A DNA stretch of 64,000 nucleotides from Geodermatophilus tzadiensis (GCF_003002915.1 NZ_PVTG01000006.1:124001-188000), one strand, 5' to 3'; counted from the stretch's first letter, positions 28,586-37,650 are shown. Notes: generated from the letters alone by a model not told the origin. Made by a program: numbers and translations.

Positions 28586-30515
28586 AGACCCGGCCGCCGG
28601 CGCGGGCGGTGATGTCGTGCACGAAGTGGACCAGCCCCGGCTCCGGGTCGAGCGCGAACACGTTGAGCGTCGCCCCCGAGCGGGCCACCCGCTCCACCTC
28701 GGCGACGGTCTTGGCGATCGTCTCGGGCATCGGCGGCCAGCAGAAGTACGGCGTGCCGTCGTCCTCCAGGTGCGCCGTCGGCTCGCCGTCGGTGACCACC
28801 AGCACCACCGGCTCGGCGTCGCGGTGCTGGGCCAGGAACCGGCGGGCCAGCATCAGCCCGTGCTGCAGGTTGGTGCCCTGCAGCGTGTCCACGCTCAGCT
28901 CGGCCAGCGTCTCCGGCCGCAGCACCTGCGCGGTGGAGGAGAACCCGATGATCTGGATGGCGTCCTGCGGGAAGCGGGTGGTCACCAGCGAGTGCAGGGC
29001 CATCGCCGTCGACTTGGCCGCGCCCCAGGTGCCGCGCAGCGCCATCGAGTAGGACAGGTCCACCAGCAGCGCGACGGCGGCCCCGGTGCGGCGCTCGGTC
29101 TCGACCACCTCGAAGTCCTCGACGGCGATGCGGACCCGGCGGTGGCCTGTCGGGGTGGTGGGTGGGGACGACACGGCGTGGGGTTCCCCGGCGGTTCGCA
29201 GCACCGCGTTGCGGACCGTGCGGACGACGTCGAGCGGCTGCTCGTCGCCGAACTGCCACTCCCGCGAGCCGCCGGTCAGCTCACCGGCCGCGCCGGCATC
29301 GGCGACGTCGTGCTCGCCGCGGCCGGTGGCGTCGAGCGTGGCGAACACCCGGCGCAGCGCGGTCGCACCCAGCCGGCGGACCGCCTTGGGCGAGAGCTCC
29401 AGCTTGCCGTCGGAGCGGTTGAGGTAGCCCTGCCGCTCCAGCTCGCGCTCCATCTGCCGCAGCGCCGCCAGGTCGTCGACGGCCTCGCGGCCCAGCGCCT
29501 GCTCGAGCAGCTCCTCGTCGACGTCGGCGAGCGAGGCCCCGGCGTAGCCCTGCGAGAGCTGGTTGGACAGCGCCTCGAGGTCGGCGAGCTCGGCGACCGC
29601 GCTGGTCGCGTCGCCCAGGCCGAGGGCCTGCTCGCCGTCGGGCACCTGGCCCCGCTGGCCCCACGGCAGGTCGGGCCGGGCCTGGCGCAGCGCGTCCTGC
29701 AGGTGCGCCATCTCGCTGGCCAGCCCGAGGTCGGACATGGTCTGCGCCATCAGCTCGGACAGCTCGGCCCGCTGCTCCGGCGACAGGCCGGCCATCATCC
29801 GCTCCTGCGCGGCGGCCCGGCGGGCGAGGGAGTCGACCAGCTCGTCCACCGACTGCGGGTCGTCGGGGAAGAACTGCCCGTGCTTCTCCATGAACTCGCG
29901 GAACTGCTCGTCGGTGTCCTCGCCGCGGTTGTGCGCGTCGAGCAGCTGGGACAGGTCGGCGACCATGTCCTTGACCGCCTGCATGTCCTGCTCGGTGGCG
30001 TTCTGCAGCGCTTGCTTCATGTTGGCGAAGGAGCTGTCGAGCACCTCCCGCCGCAGCAGGTCCTGGATCTGGTCGTAGGCCTGCTGGGCCTCCGCCGAGC
30101 GGAACGGGTAGTCCTTGAGCGCCCGCACCGCGCCCGCGGTGTCCTGCGGCAGCGCGTCGAGCTCGGCCTCGGCCAGCCGGGCAGCGTCGTCCGGGTCGGG
30201 GAACAGCGCCCGGCGCTCGGCCTCCAGGGCCCGGTCGAGCAGCTCGCGGACCTCCTGCAGCGTGCCGTCCATCCGGCCGGCGGTGCGCGCCTGCCGCAGC
30301 CGGTCGCGCACCGAGCGGCGCAGCTCGTCGAGGCCGCGCCGGCCGTCCATGCCGCGGCGCAGCAGCTCGCGCAGCGCCTCGCGGACGCCGCTGCCGCCGA
30401 GCACGGAGTCGCCGATCTCGTCGACGGCGCTGCCCAGGTCGTAGGGCGGCGCGAGCGGGTCGGGCCCGCCCCGCCAGCGGCCGTACCGGTAGCCCTTCCC
30501 GGGTCGGCGGACCAC
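28506..30515 (-). CDS. VWA domain protein, partner of MoxR-type ATPase
   Basis: This 669-residue cytoplasmic protein has a long helical N-terminal half, charged and rich in Leu/Gln/Asp (residues 50-400). The C-terminal von Willebrand A domain has MIDAS residues in LLVDLSYSMALRG near residue 485 (DxSxS), a threonine in LQGTNLQHGL and an Asp in VVTDGEPTAH. VWA/ATPase pairs act like the Mg-chelatase D/I subunits or as MoxR chaperones that insert metals or remodel complexes. The client is unknown. GTG 30515 lies 3 nt after the ATPase stop, so the two genes form an operon. It ends at a shared hairpin. Confidence 0.87.
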   Translation of the reverse strand: MVRRPGKGYRYGRWRGGPDPLAPPYDLGSAVDEIGDSVLGGSGVREALRELLRRGMDGRRGLDELRRSVRDRLRQARTAGRMDGTLQEVRELLDRALEAERRALFPDPDDAARLAEAELDALPQDTAGAVRALKDYPFRSAEAQQAYDQIQDLLRREVLDSSFANMKQALQNATEQDMQAVKDMVADLSQLLDAHNRGEDTDEQFREFMEKHGQFFPDDPQSVDELVDSLARRAAAQERMMAGLSPEQRAELSELMAQTMSDLGLASEMAHLQDALRQARPDLPWGQRGQVPDGEQALGLGDATSAVAELADLEALSNQLSQGYAGASLADVDEELLEQALGREAVDDLAALRQMERELERQGYLNRSDGKLELSPKAVRRLGATALRRVFATLDATGRGEHDVADAGAAGELTGGSREWQFGDEQPLDVVRTVRNAVLRTAGEPHAVSSPPTTPTGHRRVRIAVEDFEVVETERRTGAAVALLVDLSYSMALRGTWGAAKSTAMALHSLVTTRFPQDAIQIIGFSSTAQVLRPETLAELSVDTLQGTNLQHGLMLARRFLAQHRDAEPVVLVVTDGEPTAHLEDDGTPYFCWPPMPETIAKTVAEVERVARSGATLNVFALDPEPGLVHFVHDITARAGGRVFTPDSDRLGEYVVADYLRTRRGRRSR

Positions 30516-30517
30516 CG

Positions 30518-31993
30518 TCAGGCCCCGTACACCGTGCGGGTGCCGTCGGTGTCCTTGGCCAGCCGGCGGGTGAGGTAGAGCCCCTCGAGGGCGAACTCGA
30601 CCGCGGCGGCGGCCTGCTCGGCCGACTCCTCGCCCTCGGGGACGCCGAGGCGGCCCAGCAGCTCGGCGAGCCGCGGGATGGTGCCCAGCTGGCCGAGCAG
30701 CGCCGCGCCGGGCACCAGCTCGCCGGACTCGACGGTCTCCCCGCCGGTGAAGTGCTCCTGCAGGCCGGTCAGGTCCAGCCCGCCGCAGCGGGCGCGGAAG
30801 GTCTGCGCGGTGGCCTGCCGCAGCAGGTGCTCGAGCACCTCCAGCTCCCGGTCGTCGTCCGGGTCGCTGCCGGCGTCGGCGAACTCGACCTTGCCGCGGC
30901 TGGCCGGGACGACGCCGGGCAGGTCGACCACCCGCGCCACCGGCCGGGTCTCCCCGGCGACGGCGGCCCGGCGGACGGCGGAGGCGGCCACGGTCTCCAG
31001 GCTCGCGATGGCGAAGCGCGCGGAGACGCCGGAGCGCTGGTCGACGTGGCTGGACTCGCGGACCAGCCGGGTGAACCGGGCGACGATCTCCACCAGGTGC
31101 GCGGGGACGACCGGGGCGTCGAACGCGTCGTGCCGGTCGCCGCCGACCACCCACGAGGTCTGCGCCTCCTGCGTCAGCAGGCGGATCTCGTCGGCGAGCT
31201 CGATCGGGTAGTGGGTGCGCACCTCGGCGCCGAACCGGTCCTTGAGCGGGGTGATGATCCGCCCGCGGTTGGTGTAGTCCTCGGGGTTGGCGCTGGCCAC
31301 CAGCAGCAGGTCCAGCGGGAGCCGCACCCGGTAGCCGCGGATCTGGATGTCGCGCTCCTCGAGCACGTTGAGCAGCGCGACCTGGATGCGCTCGGCGAGG
31401 TCGGGCAGCTCGTTGACGCTGAAGATGCCGCGGTTGGTGCGCGGGACCAGGCCGTAGTGCACGGTCTCGGGGTCGCCGAGGGTGCGGCCCTCGGCCACCT
31501 TGATGGGGTCGACGTCGCCGATGAGGTCGCCGACGCTGGTGTCGGGGGTGGCCAGCTTCTCGCCGAAGCGCTCGCTGCGGTGCAGCCAGCCCACCGGGGT
31601 GTCCTCGCCGTGCTCGGCGATCTGGCGGTGCGCCCACACGCTGATCGGGTGCAGCGGGTGCTCGTTGAGCTCGCTGCCGGCCAGCACGGGGGTCCACTCG
31701 TCGAGCAGCCCGACGAGGGTGCGGATGAGGCGGGTCTTGCCCTGGCCGCGCTCACCGAGCAGGACCAGGTCGTGGCCGGCGATGAGCGCCCGTTCGACCT
31801 CGGGGACGACGGTGTCGTCGAAGCCGACGATGCCGGGGAGGGTGGGCCGGCCCGCGCCGAGGCGGGCGAGCAGGTTGGCGCGGATCTCGGCCTTGACCGG
31901 CCGGAAGGCGGCTCCGCGGGCACGGAGCTCGCCGAGGGTCGTGGGTGCGGGTGGGGTCTGCGCTGGGGCCCATGGGGAGGCGCTGTCCGTCAC
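30518..31993 (-). CDS. MoxR/magnesium-chelatase-I-like AAA+ ATPase
   Basis: This 491-residue AAA+ protein has Walker A LLGERGQGKTRLIRTL near residue 83, Walker B/sensor region GIFSVNELPDLAERIQ near residue 194, and arginine and sensor elements in SANPEDYTNRGRIITPLKDRF. These match the ChlI/BchI and MoxR family. Some relatives are labelled sigma-54 activators by database similarity, but no such role is supported here. It is followed by the VWA partner gene. The start GTG 31993 lies 7 nt after TACCGT on the minus strand, fitting a leaderless mRNA; GTG 32002 is an alternative. It is divergent from the threonine deaminase gene. Confidence 0.88.
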   Translation of the reverse strand: MTDSASPWAPAQTPPAPTTLGELRARGAAFRPVKAEIRANLLARLGAGRPTLPGIVGFDDTVVPEVERALIAGHDLVLLGERGQGKTRLIRTLVGLLDEWTPVLAGSELNEHPLHPISVWAHRQIAEHGEDTPVGWLHRSERFGEKLATPDTSVGDLIGDVDPIKVAEGRTLGDPETVHYGLVPRTNRGIFSVNELPDLAERIQVALLNVLEERDIQIRGYRVRLPLDLLLVASANPEDYTNRGRIITPLKDRFGAEVRTHYPIELADEIRLLTQEAQTSWVVGGDRHDAFDAPVVPAHLVEIVARFTRLVRESSHVDQRSGVSARFAIASLETVAASAVRRAAVAGETRPVARVVDLPGVVPASRGKVEFADAGSDPDDDRELEVLEHLLRQATAQTFRARCGGLDLTGLQEHFTGGETVESGELVPGAALLGQLGTIPRLAELLGRLGVPEGEESAEQAAAAVEFALEGLYLTRRLAKDTDGTRTVYGA

Positions 31994-32000
31994 CTCAGCC

Positions 32001-32006
32001 ACGGTA
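32001..32006 (-). promoter_or_regulatory. -10 element of the MoxR-VWA operon
   Basis: On the minus strand TACCGT ends 7 nt before GTG 31993, predicting a leaderless operon transcript. Confidence 0.45.
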
Positions 32007-32065
32007 CGACGCACGGGGACCGTCGGGGAACGGCCCGCGCCCACCCGGCCTGCGAGGATCCGGCC

Positions 32066-33280
32066 GTGAGTGCCGAGCTGGTGACCGGGGACGACGTCGC
32101 GGCGGCGGCCGCGCTGCTGGAGGGCGTGGTCCGGCGGACGCCGCTGGAGCACTCGCGGGCGCTGGCCGACCGGGTCGGCGGGCCGGTGCACCTCAAGTGC
32201 GAGAACCTGCAGCACACCGGCTCGTTCAAGTTCCGCGGCGCCTACGTCCGGCTGTCCCGGCTCACCGCGGCGGAGCGGGCGCGCGGGGTGGTGGCCGCCA
32301 GCGCCGGCAACCACGCGCAGGGCGTGGCGCTGGCCGCCCGCATGCTCGGCGTCTCCGCCACCGTGTTCATGCCCGAGTCGGCACCGCTGCCCAAGGTCGC
32401 GGCCACCCGCGGCTACGGCGCCGACGCGCGGCTGGTCGGCGTCGACCTGACCGCGGCGCTGGCCGCGGCCGTCGCGCACGCCGAGCAGACCGGTGCGGTG
32501 TTCATCCACCCCTTCGACCACCCCGACGTGATCGCCGGGCAGGGGACCGTCGGCACCGAGGTGCTCGAGCAGTGCCCCGGCGTGGCCACCGTCGTCGTCT
32601 GCACGGGGGGCGGCGGGCTGGTGTCGGGCGTGGCCGCCGCGGTCCGGGCGCAGCGCCCGGACGTGCGGGTCGTCGCGGTGCAGGCCGCCGGGGCCGCCGC
32701 GTTCCCCGGGTCGCTGGCGGCAGGCCGCCCGGTGCCGCTGCGCGGGGTGGCCACGATGGCCGACGGGATCGCCGTCGGCGCGCCCACCGACCTCACCCTC
32801 GCGCACGTCCGCGACCTGGTCGACGAGGTGCGCACGGTGGGGGAGGAGGACCTCTCCCGGGCGCTGCTGTTCTGCCTGGAGCGCGCCAAGCTGGTCGTCG
32901 AGCCCGCCGGCGCGGCCGCGGTGGCCGCCGTCCTCGCCGAGCCCGGGGCCTTCGAGCCGCCGGTGGTCGCGGTCGTCTCCGGCGGCAACGTCGACCCGGT
33001 GCTGATGATGAAGGTCGTCCAGCACGGCATGGCCGCGGCCGGGCGCTACCTGCGGCTGCGGCTGGCCGTGCCCGACCGGCCGGGGTCGCTGGCGGCGGTG
33101 CTGGCGGTCCTCGCCGACGCCGGCGCCAACGTCCTCGAGGTCGAGCACGAGCGGACGGCCACCCGCCTGGACCTGGGCCAGGTGGAGGTCTTCGTCGTCC
33201 TGGAGACCCGCGGCCCGGACCACGCGCGGACCGTCGTCGGAGGGCTCGAGCGGGCGGGGTTCGCCGTCACGGAGGCCTGA
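32066..33280 (+). CDS. ilvA: Threonine ammonia-lyase with ACT domain
   Basis: This 404-residue PLP enzyme deaminates threonine to 2-oxobutanoate for isoleucine synthesis or catabolism. The PLP Lys is in TGSFKFRGAYVR near residue 55, the Asn loop is SAGNHAQGVALAA, and the glycine-rich phosphate cup is VVCTGGGGLVSG. Residues 325-404 form a single ACT-like domain (LRLAVPDRPGSLAAVLAVLA), the shorter arrangement found in actinobacterial and clostridial enzymes. A serine/threonine dehydratase role in degradation is therefore also possible. The GTG follows GAGGAT at leaderless spacing. Confidence 0.92.
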   Translation: MSAELVTGDDVAAAAALLEGVVRRTPLEHSRALADRVGGPVHLKCENLQHTGSFKFRGAYVRLSRLTAAERARGVVAASAGNHAQGVALAARMLGVSATVFMPESAPLPKVAATRGYGADARLVGVDLTAALAAAVAHAEQTGAVFIHPFDHPDVIAGQGTVGTEVLEQCPGVATVVVCTGGGGLVSGVAAAVRAQRPDVRVVAVQAAGAAAFPGSLAAGRPVPLRGVATMADGIAVGAPTDLTLAHVRDLVDEVRTVGEEDLSRALLFCLERAKLVVEPAGAAAVAAVLAEPGAFEPPVVAVVSGGNVDPVLMMKVVQHGMAAAGRYLRLRLAVPDRPGSLAAVLAVLADAGANVLEVEHERTATRLDLGQVEVFVVLETRGPDHARTVVGGLERAGFAVTEA

Positions 33281-33381
33281 CGCGGAACGGGCGATGACTC
33301 CTGCGTGTCGCCCCGGTCGACACTGCATGGACTCCGTACGCCGATGGCGAAAAGCAGTCGGGAAGTGTCGGCCCTCACACC

Positions 33382-33387
33382 TAGTTT
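33382..33387 (+). promoter_or_regulatory. -10 element of the DrrAB-type ABC exporter
   Basis: TAGTTT ends 7 nt before ATG 33395. A GGGAAG element about 17 nt upstream could serve as a -35 for an ECF-type sigma factor, but this is speculative. Confidence 0.45.
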
Positions 33388-33394
33388 CACGGGC

Positions 33395-34393
33395 ATGACC
33401 GACGCCATCCTCGTCGAGGGACTGCAGAAGAGCTTCGGGTCCAACACGGCGCTGGCCGGGGTGGACCTGACCGTCCCGGAGGGCAGCGTCCTCGGCCTCC
33501 TGGGACCCAACGGCGCGGGCAAGACCACCGTCGTCCGCATCCTCACCACGCTGCTGCAGCCCGACGGCGGCCGCGCCGAGGTGGCCGGCGTCGACGTCGT
33601 CCACGAGCCCGACCGGGTGCGCTCGCTGATCGGGCTGACCGGCCAGTACGCCGCCGTCGACGAGTACCTCACCGGCTTCGAGAACCTCGAGATGGTGGGC
33701 CGGCTGTACCGGCTCGGGAAGCGGGAGTCGCGCGACCGGGCCACCGAGCTGCTCGAGCGCTTCGACCTGACCGACGCGGCCACCCGGCCGGCGAAGACCT
33801 ACTCCGGCGGCATGCGCCGGCGGCTGGACATCGCCGCCTCGCTCATCGCCCGGCCGCAGGTGCTCTTCCTCGACGAGCCCACCACCGGGCTCGACCCGCG
33901 CAGCCGGCTGGGCATGTGGGAGTTCATCGCCGACCTCGCCGGTGGCGGGACGACGATCCTGCTGACCACCCAGTACCTCGAGGAGGCCGACCGGCTGGCC
34001 GACCGGATGGTGGTCATCGACCGCGGCCGGGTCATCGCCCGCGGCACCGCCGACGAGCTCAAGGCGCAGGTGGGCGGGCAGCGGCTGGAGTTCACCGTGA
34101 CCGACGCGGCGGTGCTGCCGGCCATGGTGGAGCGGCTGCGGCCGCTCGCCGTGGACGCGCCGCACGTCGACGAGCAGGCCCGCCGGCTGAGCATCCCGGT
34201 CAGCGGCGGTGCCGAGGTGCTGGCCGACGCGCTGCACCGGCTCGACGGCCACACGGCCGCGGTGTTCGACGTCGGGCTGCGCCGCCCCGACCTCGACGAC
34301 GTGTTCCTGGCGCTCACCGGGCACGCCACCGAGGAGTCCCCGGGCGCCGACGAGGTCCCGGCCGAGCCGGTCCCCACGGGAGGTGTGCGATGA
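33395..34393 (+). CDS. ABC exporter ATP-binding protein (DrrA family)
   Basis: This 332-residue ATPase subunit has Walker A LLGPNGAGKTTVVRIL near residue 40, signature TYSGGMRRRLDIAASL near residue 135, Walker B QVLFLDEPTTGLD near residue 157 and the switch His replaced by Gln in LLTTQYLEEADRLAD, as is typical of DrrA. A C-terminal DUF4162-like region follows. Relatives energise export of drugs, glycolipids or polyketides. A leaderless ATG at 33395 is supported by the TAGTTT hexamer; upstream in-frame starts would add a non-conserved peptide. Its stop overlaps the permease start (ATGA). Confidence 0.93.
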   Translation: MTDAILVEGLQKSFGSNTALAGVDLTVPEGSVLGLLGPNGAGKTTVVRILTTLLQPDGGRAEVAGVDVVHEPDRVRSLIGLTGQYAAVDEYLTGFENLEMVGRLYRLGKRESRDRATELLERFDLTDAATRPAKTYSGGMRRRLDIAASLIARPQVLFLDEPTTGLDPRSRLGMWEFIADLAGGGTTILLTTQYLEEADRLADRMVVIDRGRVIARGTADELKAQVGGQRLEFTVTDAAVLPAMVERLRPLAVDAPHVDEQARRLSIPVSGGAEVLADALHRLDGHTAAVFDVGLRRPDLDDVFLALTGHATEESPGADEVPAEPVPTGGVR

Positions 34394-35199
34394 GCTCGCT
34401 GTCCGCGACGCTGTCCGACAGCGTCGTCATCACCAAGCGCAACCTGATCAAGGTCCGGCGGGTGCCCGACCTGATCGTGTTCGCGACGCTGTCGCCGATC
34501 ATGTTCGTGGTGCTGTTCCGCTACGTGTTCGGCGGCGCGATCGGCGGGCTGCCGCCGGGCATCAGCTACGCGGAGTTCCTGCTGCCGGGGATCTTCGCGC
34601 AGACCGTCGTCTTCGGGTCCACGATCACCGGCGCGAGCATCGCCGACGACCTGCAGAAGGGGCTCATCGACCGGTTCCGGTCGCTGCCGATGTCCCGCTC
34701 GGCGGTGCTCATCGGGCGCACGGTCGCCGACGCCGGGCTCAACGTCATCTCCATCGCGGTGATGGCGCTGACCGGCCTGCTGGTGGGCTGGCGGATCCGG
34801 TCCTCCTTCGGGGAGGCGCTCGCCGGGTTCCTCGTGCTGCTGGCCTTCGCCTACGCGGTCTCGTGGCTCATGGCGATGGTCGGGCTGCTGGTCCGCACGC
34901 CGGAGGTGGTGCAGAACGCCAGCTTCATCGTGATCTTCCCGCTGACGTTCGTCGCCAACACCTTCGTGCCGCTGGAGACCTTCCCGTCGGCGCTGCGGGT
35001 CTTCGCCGAGTGGAACCCCGTCTCGGCGGTCACCCTCGCGTCACGGGAGCTGTTCGGCAACGTGCCGCCCGGCTACCCGGTGCCCGACGCGTGGTCGCTG
35101 CAGAACCCCGTGCTCTACACGCTGATCTGGACGGCGGTCATCCTCGCGGTCTTCGTGCCGCTGTCGGTCCGCCTCTACCAGCGCACCGCCACCCGCTGA
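34390..35199 (+). CDS. ABC exporter permease (DrrB family)
   Basis: This 269-residue ABC-2 type permease has six predicted membrane helices. It begins with the cytoplasmic segment VITKRNLIKVRRVPDLIVFA, and the conserved loop ADDLQKGLIDRFRSLPMSRSAV lies near residue 85. The late segment NASFIVIFPLTFVANTFVPLETFP is the family signature. Together with the coupled ATPase it would form a half-transporter pair exporting hydrophobic compounds. No biosynthetic cluster adjoins it, so the substrate is open. A strong hairpin ends the operon. Confidence 0.92.
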   Translation: MSSLSATLSDSVVITKRNLIKVRRVPDLIVFATLSPIMFVVLFRYVFGGAIGGLPPGISYAEFLLPGIFAQTVVFGSTITGASIADDLQKGLIDRFRSLPMSRSAVLIGRTVADAGLNVISIAVMALTGLLVGWRIRSSFGEALAGFLVLLAFAYAVSWLMAMVGLLVRTPEVVQNASFIVIFPLTFVANTFVPLETFPSALRVFAEWNPVSAVTLASRELFGNVPPGYPVPDAWSLQNPVLYTLIWTAVILAVFVPLSVRLYQRTATR

Positions 35200-35200
35200 T

Positions 35201-35242
35201 CCCACCCGTCCCGGCGGCGGAGCCGCCGCCGGGACGAGTGGG
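35201..35242 (+). terminator. Strong hairpin after the ABC exporter operon
   Basis: GTCCCGGCGGCGG pairs with CCGCCGCCGGGAC around an AG turn, extended at the base by CCCAC/GTGGG across small internal loops. It begins 2 nt after the permease stop. Confidence 0.7.
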
Positions 35243-35284
35243 GGCCGGAGGCCTCCGCGAGGATCGGCGGGTCCGGTTCGACGG

Positions 35285-35391
35285 CGATTGGCCTCGGTGC
35301 AGGGGCCCGCGTCGAGCCTGCGAGGTGTGGGGGGCACCGAGGTCCTTCCGGCCTCCTGGTCGCGGTGCGGTCCGGTAGGACCGCGGTGTCA
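35285..35391 (+). repeat. 107-bp direct repeat, copy A (upstream of M3 peptidase)
   Basis: This intergenic element aligns without gaps to 37544-37650 with 9 mismatches in 107 positions. It contains two inverted repeats: CCTCGGTGC (35292) with GCACCGAGG (to 35342), and GCGGTCC with GGACCGC (35367-35384) closing a GGTA loop. The second hairpin and the GGTCCTTCC block are invariant. It ends 19 nt before the peptidase ATG. It is not flanked by obvious target-site duplications and encodes nothing convincing. Confidence 0.85.
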
Positions 35392-35410
35392 TGGCGGAGA
35401 CTGGGCCGCG

Positions 35411-37471
35411 ATGAGCGCCCAGCCCGCCCCCGCCCCCTCCAACCCGCTGTTCGCCGAGTCGCCGCTGCCCTTCGGGCTGCCGCCGTTCGCCGACGTCACC
35501 CTCGAGCACTGCCGCGAGGCGGTGCTCGCCGGCATGGCCGAGCAGCGCGCCGAGCTCGCCGCGATCACCGGGTCGGCCGAGCCGCCGACCTTCGCGAACA
35601 CCATCGAGGCACTCGAGCGCTCCGGTGTGCTGCTGCGCCGGGCCGAGGCGGTCTTCGGCAACCTCTCCTCGTCGCTGTCCAGCCCGCGGCTGCGGGAGAT
35701 CGAGCGCGAGCTCGCCCCGCTGGAGGCCGCGCACGGCGACGCGCTGCGGCTGGACCCGCAGCTGTTCGCCCGCGTCGACGCCGTCCACGCCGCCCGGCAC
35801 TCCGCCGGCCTGGACCCCGAGGCGGTCCGGCTGGTCGAGCGCTCCCACCTCGACCGGGTCCTCGCCGGCGCCCGCCTCGACGAGGCCGGCCGCACCCGGC
35901 TGTCGGAGCTCAACCGCGAGCTGTCGGAGCTGTCCACGCAGTTCGGGCAGAACCTGCAGCTGGCCACCGAGGCCGCCGCCGTCCGGGTCGCCGACGCCGG
36001 CGAGCTCGACGGGCTGGGCGAGGAGGAGGTCGCCGCCGCGGCCCGCGCCGCCGCCGACCGCGGGCTCGAGGGGTACGTGCTCCCGCTGCTGCTGCCCACC
36101 GGCCAGCCGGTGCTGGCCAAGCTGCGCGACCGCGGGCTGCGCCGCCGGGTGTTCGAGGCCTCGGTGTCCCGGGCGTCGTCCGGCGAGCACGACAACGGGC
36201 CGGTGGCCGTCCGCATCGTCCGGGTCCGCGCCGAGCGCGCCCGGCTGCTCGGCTTCGCCACCCACGCCGACCTGGTCCTGGCCGACCAGACCGCCGGCAG
36301 CACCGCCGCCGTCGACGCGATGCTCGCCTCGATGGTGGGCCCGTCGACGGCCAACGCCCGCGCGGAGGCCGCGGTGCTCGCCGAGGTCGCCGCGCGCGAC
36401 GGGGTGACCGACCTGGCGGCCTGGGACTGGGCCTTCTACAGCGAGCGGGTGCGCGCCGAGCGGTACTCGGTGGACCGCGCGGCGCTGCGGCCGTGGTTCG
36501 AGCTCGACCGGGTGCTCGTCGACGGCGTCTTCCGGGCCGCCGAGCTCCTCTACGGCTTCCGGTTCAGCCCGCGCCCCGACCTGGCCGGCTACCACCCCGA
36601 CGTCCGGGTGTGGGAGGTCGGCGGTCCCGACGGCGAGCCGGTCGGCCTCTACCTCGGGGACTTCCTCGCCCGCGAGGGCAAGCGCGGCGGGGCGTGGATG
36701 AGCTCGTTCGTCTCCCAGTCGCGGCTGCTGGGCACCCGGCCGGTCGTCGTCAACAACCTCAACGTGCCGCCCGCGCCGGAGGGCCGGCCGACGCTGCTCA
36801 CCCTCGACGAGGTCGACACGCTCTTCCACGAGTTCGGCCACGCCCTGCACGGGCTGAGCTCCGCGGTCACCTACCCGCGCTTCGCCGGGACGGCGGTGCC
36901 GCGGGACTTCGTCGAGTTCCCCAGCCAGGTCAACGAGATGTGGGCGCTGTGGCCGGAGGTGCTGGGCTCCTACGCGCGGCACGTGGAGACGGGGGAGCCG
37001 CTGCCGGCCGCCGTCGTCGAGGCGCTCGACGCCGCGCGGCTGTGGGGCGAGGGCTTCGCGACCCTGGAGTACCTCGCGGCCACGCTGCTCGACCAGGCCT
37101 GGCACCGGATCACCCCGGAGACGGAGGTCGGCGACCCGGCGGAGTTCGAGCGCCGGGCGCTGGAGGACGCCGGCGTGGCCTTCGACCTGGTGCCGCCCCG
37201 CTACCGGACGACGTACTTCCAGCACGTCTTCGCCGGTGGCTACGCGGCCGGCTACTACTCCTACATCTGGTCGGAGGTGCTCGACGCCGACACCGTGGAG
37301 TGGTTCCGGGAGCGCGGGGGGCTGCGGCGGGAGAACGGCGACGTCTTCCGCGAGCGGCTGCTCTCCCGCGGCGGGTCGGTGGACCCGCTGGAGGCGTTCC
37401 GCGCCGTCCGCGGACGCGACGCCGACCCCGCGCCGCTGCTCCGCCGCCGCGGCCTGGTGGCGAGCAGCTAG
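35411..37471 (+). CDS. M3 family zinc oligopeptidase (Dcp/oligopeptidase A type)
   Basis: This 686-residue cytoplasmic metallopeptidase has the zinc-binding HEFGH motif in TLFHEFGHALHGLSS near residue 472, with the downstream third-ligand Glu expected in EFPSQVNEMWAL. The C-terminal substrate loop YFQHVFAGGYAAGYYSYIWSEVLDAD is typical of the peptidyl-dipeptidase/oligopeptidase A branch. It degrades short peptides. No signal peptide is visible. The gene stands alone, bracketed by two near-identical 107-bp structured repeats. ATG 35411 is chosen on family N-terminus; the RBS is weak. Confidence 0.92.
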   Translation: MSAQPAPAPSNPLFAESPLPFGLPPFADVTLEHCREAVLAGMAEQRAELAAITGSAEPPTFANTIEALERSGVLLRRAEAVFGNLSSSLSSPRLREIERELAPLEAAHGDALRLDPQLFARVDAVHAARHSAGLDPEAVRLVERSHLDRVLAGARLDEAGRTRLSELNRELSELSTQFGQNLQLATEAAAVRVADAGELDGLGEEEVAAAARAAADRGLEGYVLPLLLPTGQPVLAKLRDRGLRRRVFEASVSRASSGEHDNGPVAVRIVRVRAERARLLGFATHADLVLADQTAGSTAAVDAMLASMVGPSTANARAEAAVLAEVAARDGVTDLAAWDWAFYSERVRAERYSVDRAALRPWFELDRVLVDGVFRAAELLYGFRFSPRPDLAGYHPDVRVWEVGGPDGEPVGLYLGDFLAREGKRGGAWMSSFVSQSRLLGTRPVVVNNLNVPPAPEGRPTLLTLDEVDTLFHEFGHALHGLSSAVTYPRFAGTAVPRDFVEFPSQVNEMWALWPEVLGSYARHVETGEPLPAAVVEALDAARLWGEGFATLEYLAATLLDQAWHRITPETEVGDPAEFERRALEDAGVAFDLVPPRYRTTYFQHVFAGGYAAGYYSYIWSEVLDADTVEWFRERGGLRRENGDVFRERLLSRGGSVDPLEAFRAVRGRDADPAPLLRRRGLVASS

Positions 37472-37543
37472 GGCCGTCAGGCCCAGTCGTGCCGAGTGGG
37501 CCCCGGAGGGGTCCGCGCAGGCGCGACGCAGCGGCTCCCCGGC

Positions 37544-37650
37544 CGATCGGCCTCGGTGCAGGGTCCCGCGCCGAGCGTGCGAGGCGTGGGGGGCACCGAG
37601 GTCCTTCCGGGCACCTGGCCGCGGTGCGGTCCGGTAGGACCGCAGTGTCA
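37544..37650 (+). repeat. 107-bp direct repeat, copy B (downstream of M3 peptidase)
   Basis: Second copy of the element at 35285-35391, in the same orientation, with both inverted repeats intact. Its last three bases overlap the stop codon of the RNHCP protein gene on the opposite strand. The GCGGTCC-GGTA-GGACCGC hairpin could terminate that convergent transcript. Confidence 0.85.

Noticed and set aside
35285..35391. Short peptides similar between the two 107-bp repeats, suggesting a repeated coding unit
   Set aside because: Similarity exists equally in all frames, there is no SD or consistent start/stop, and mismatches do not favour third positions. It is explained by nucleotide repetition.
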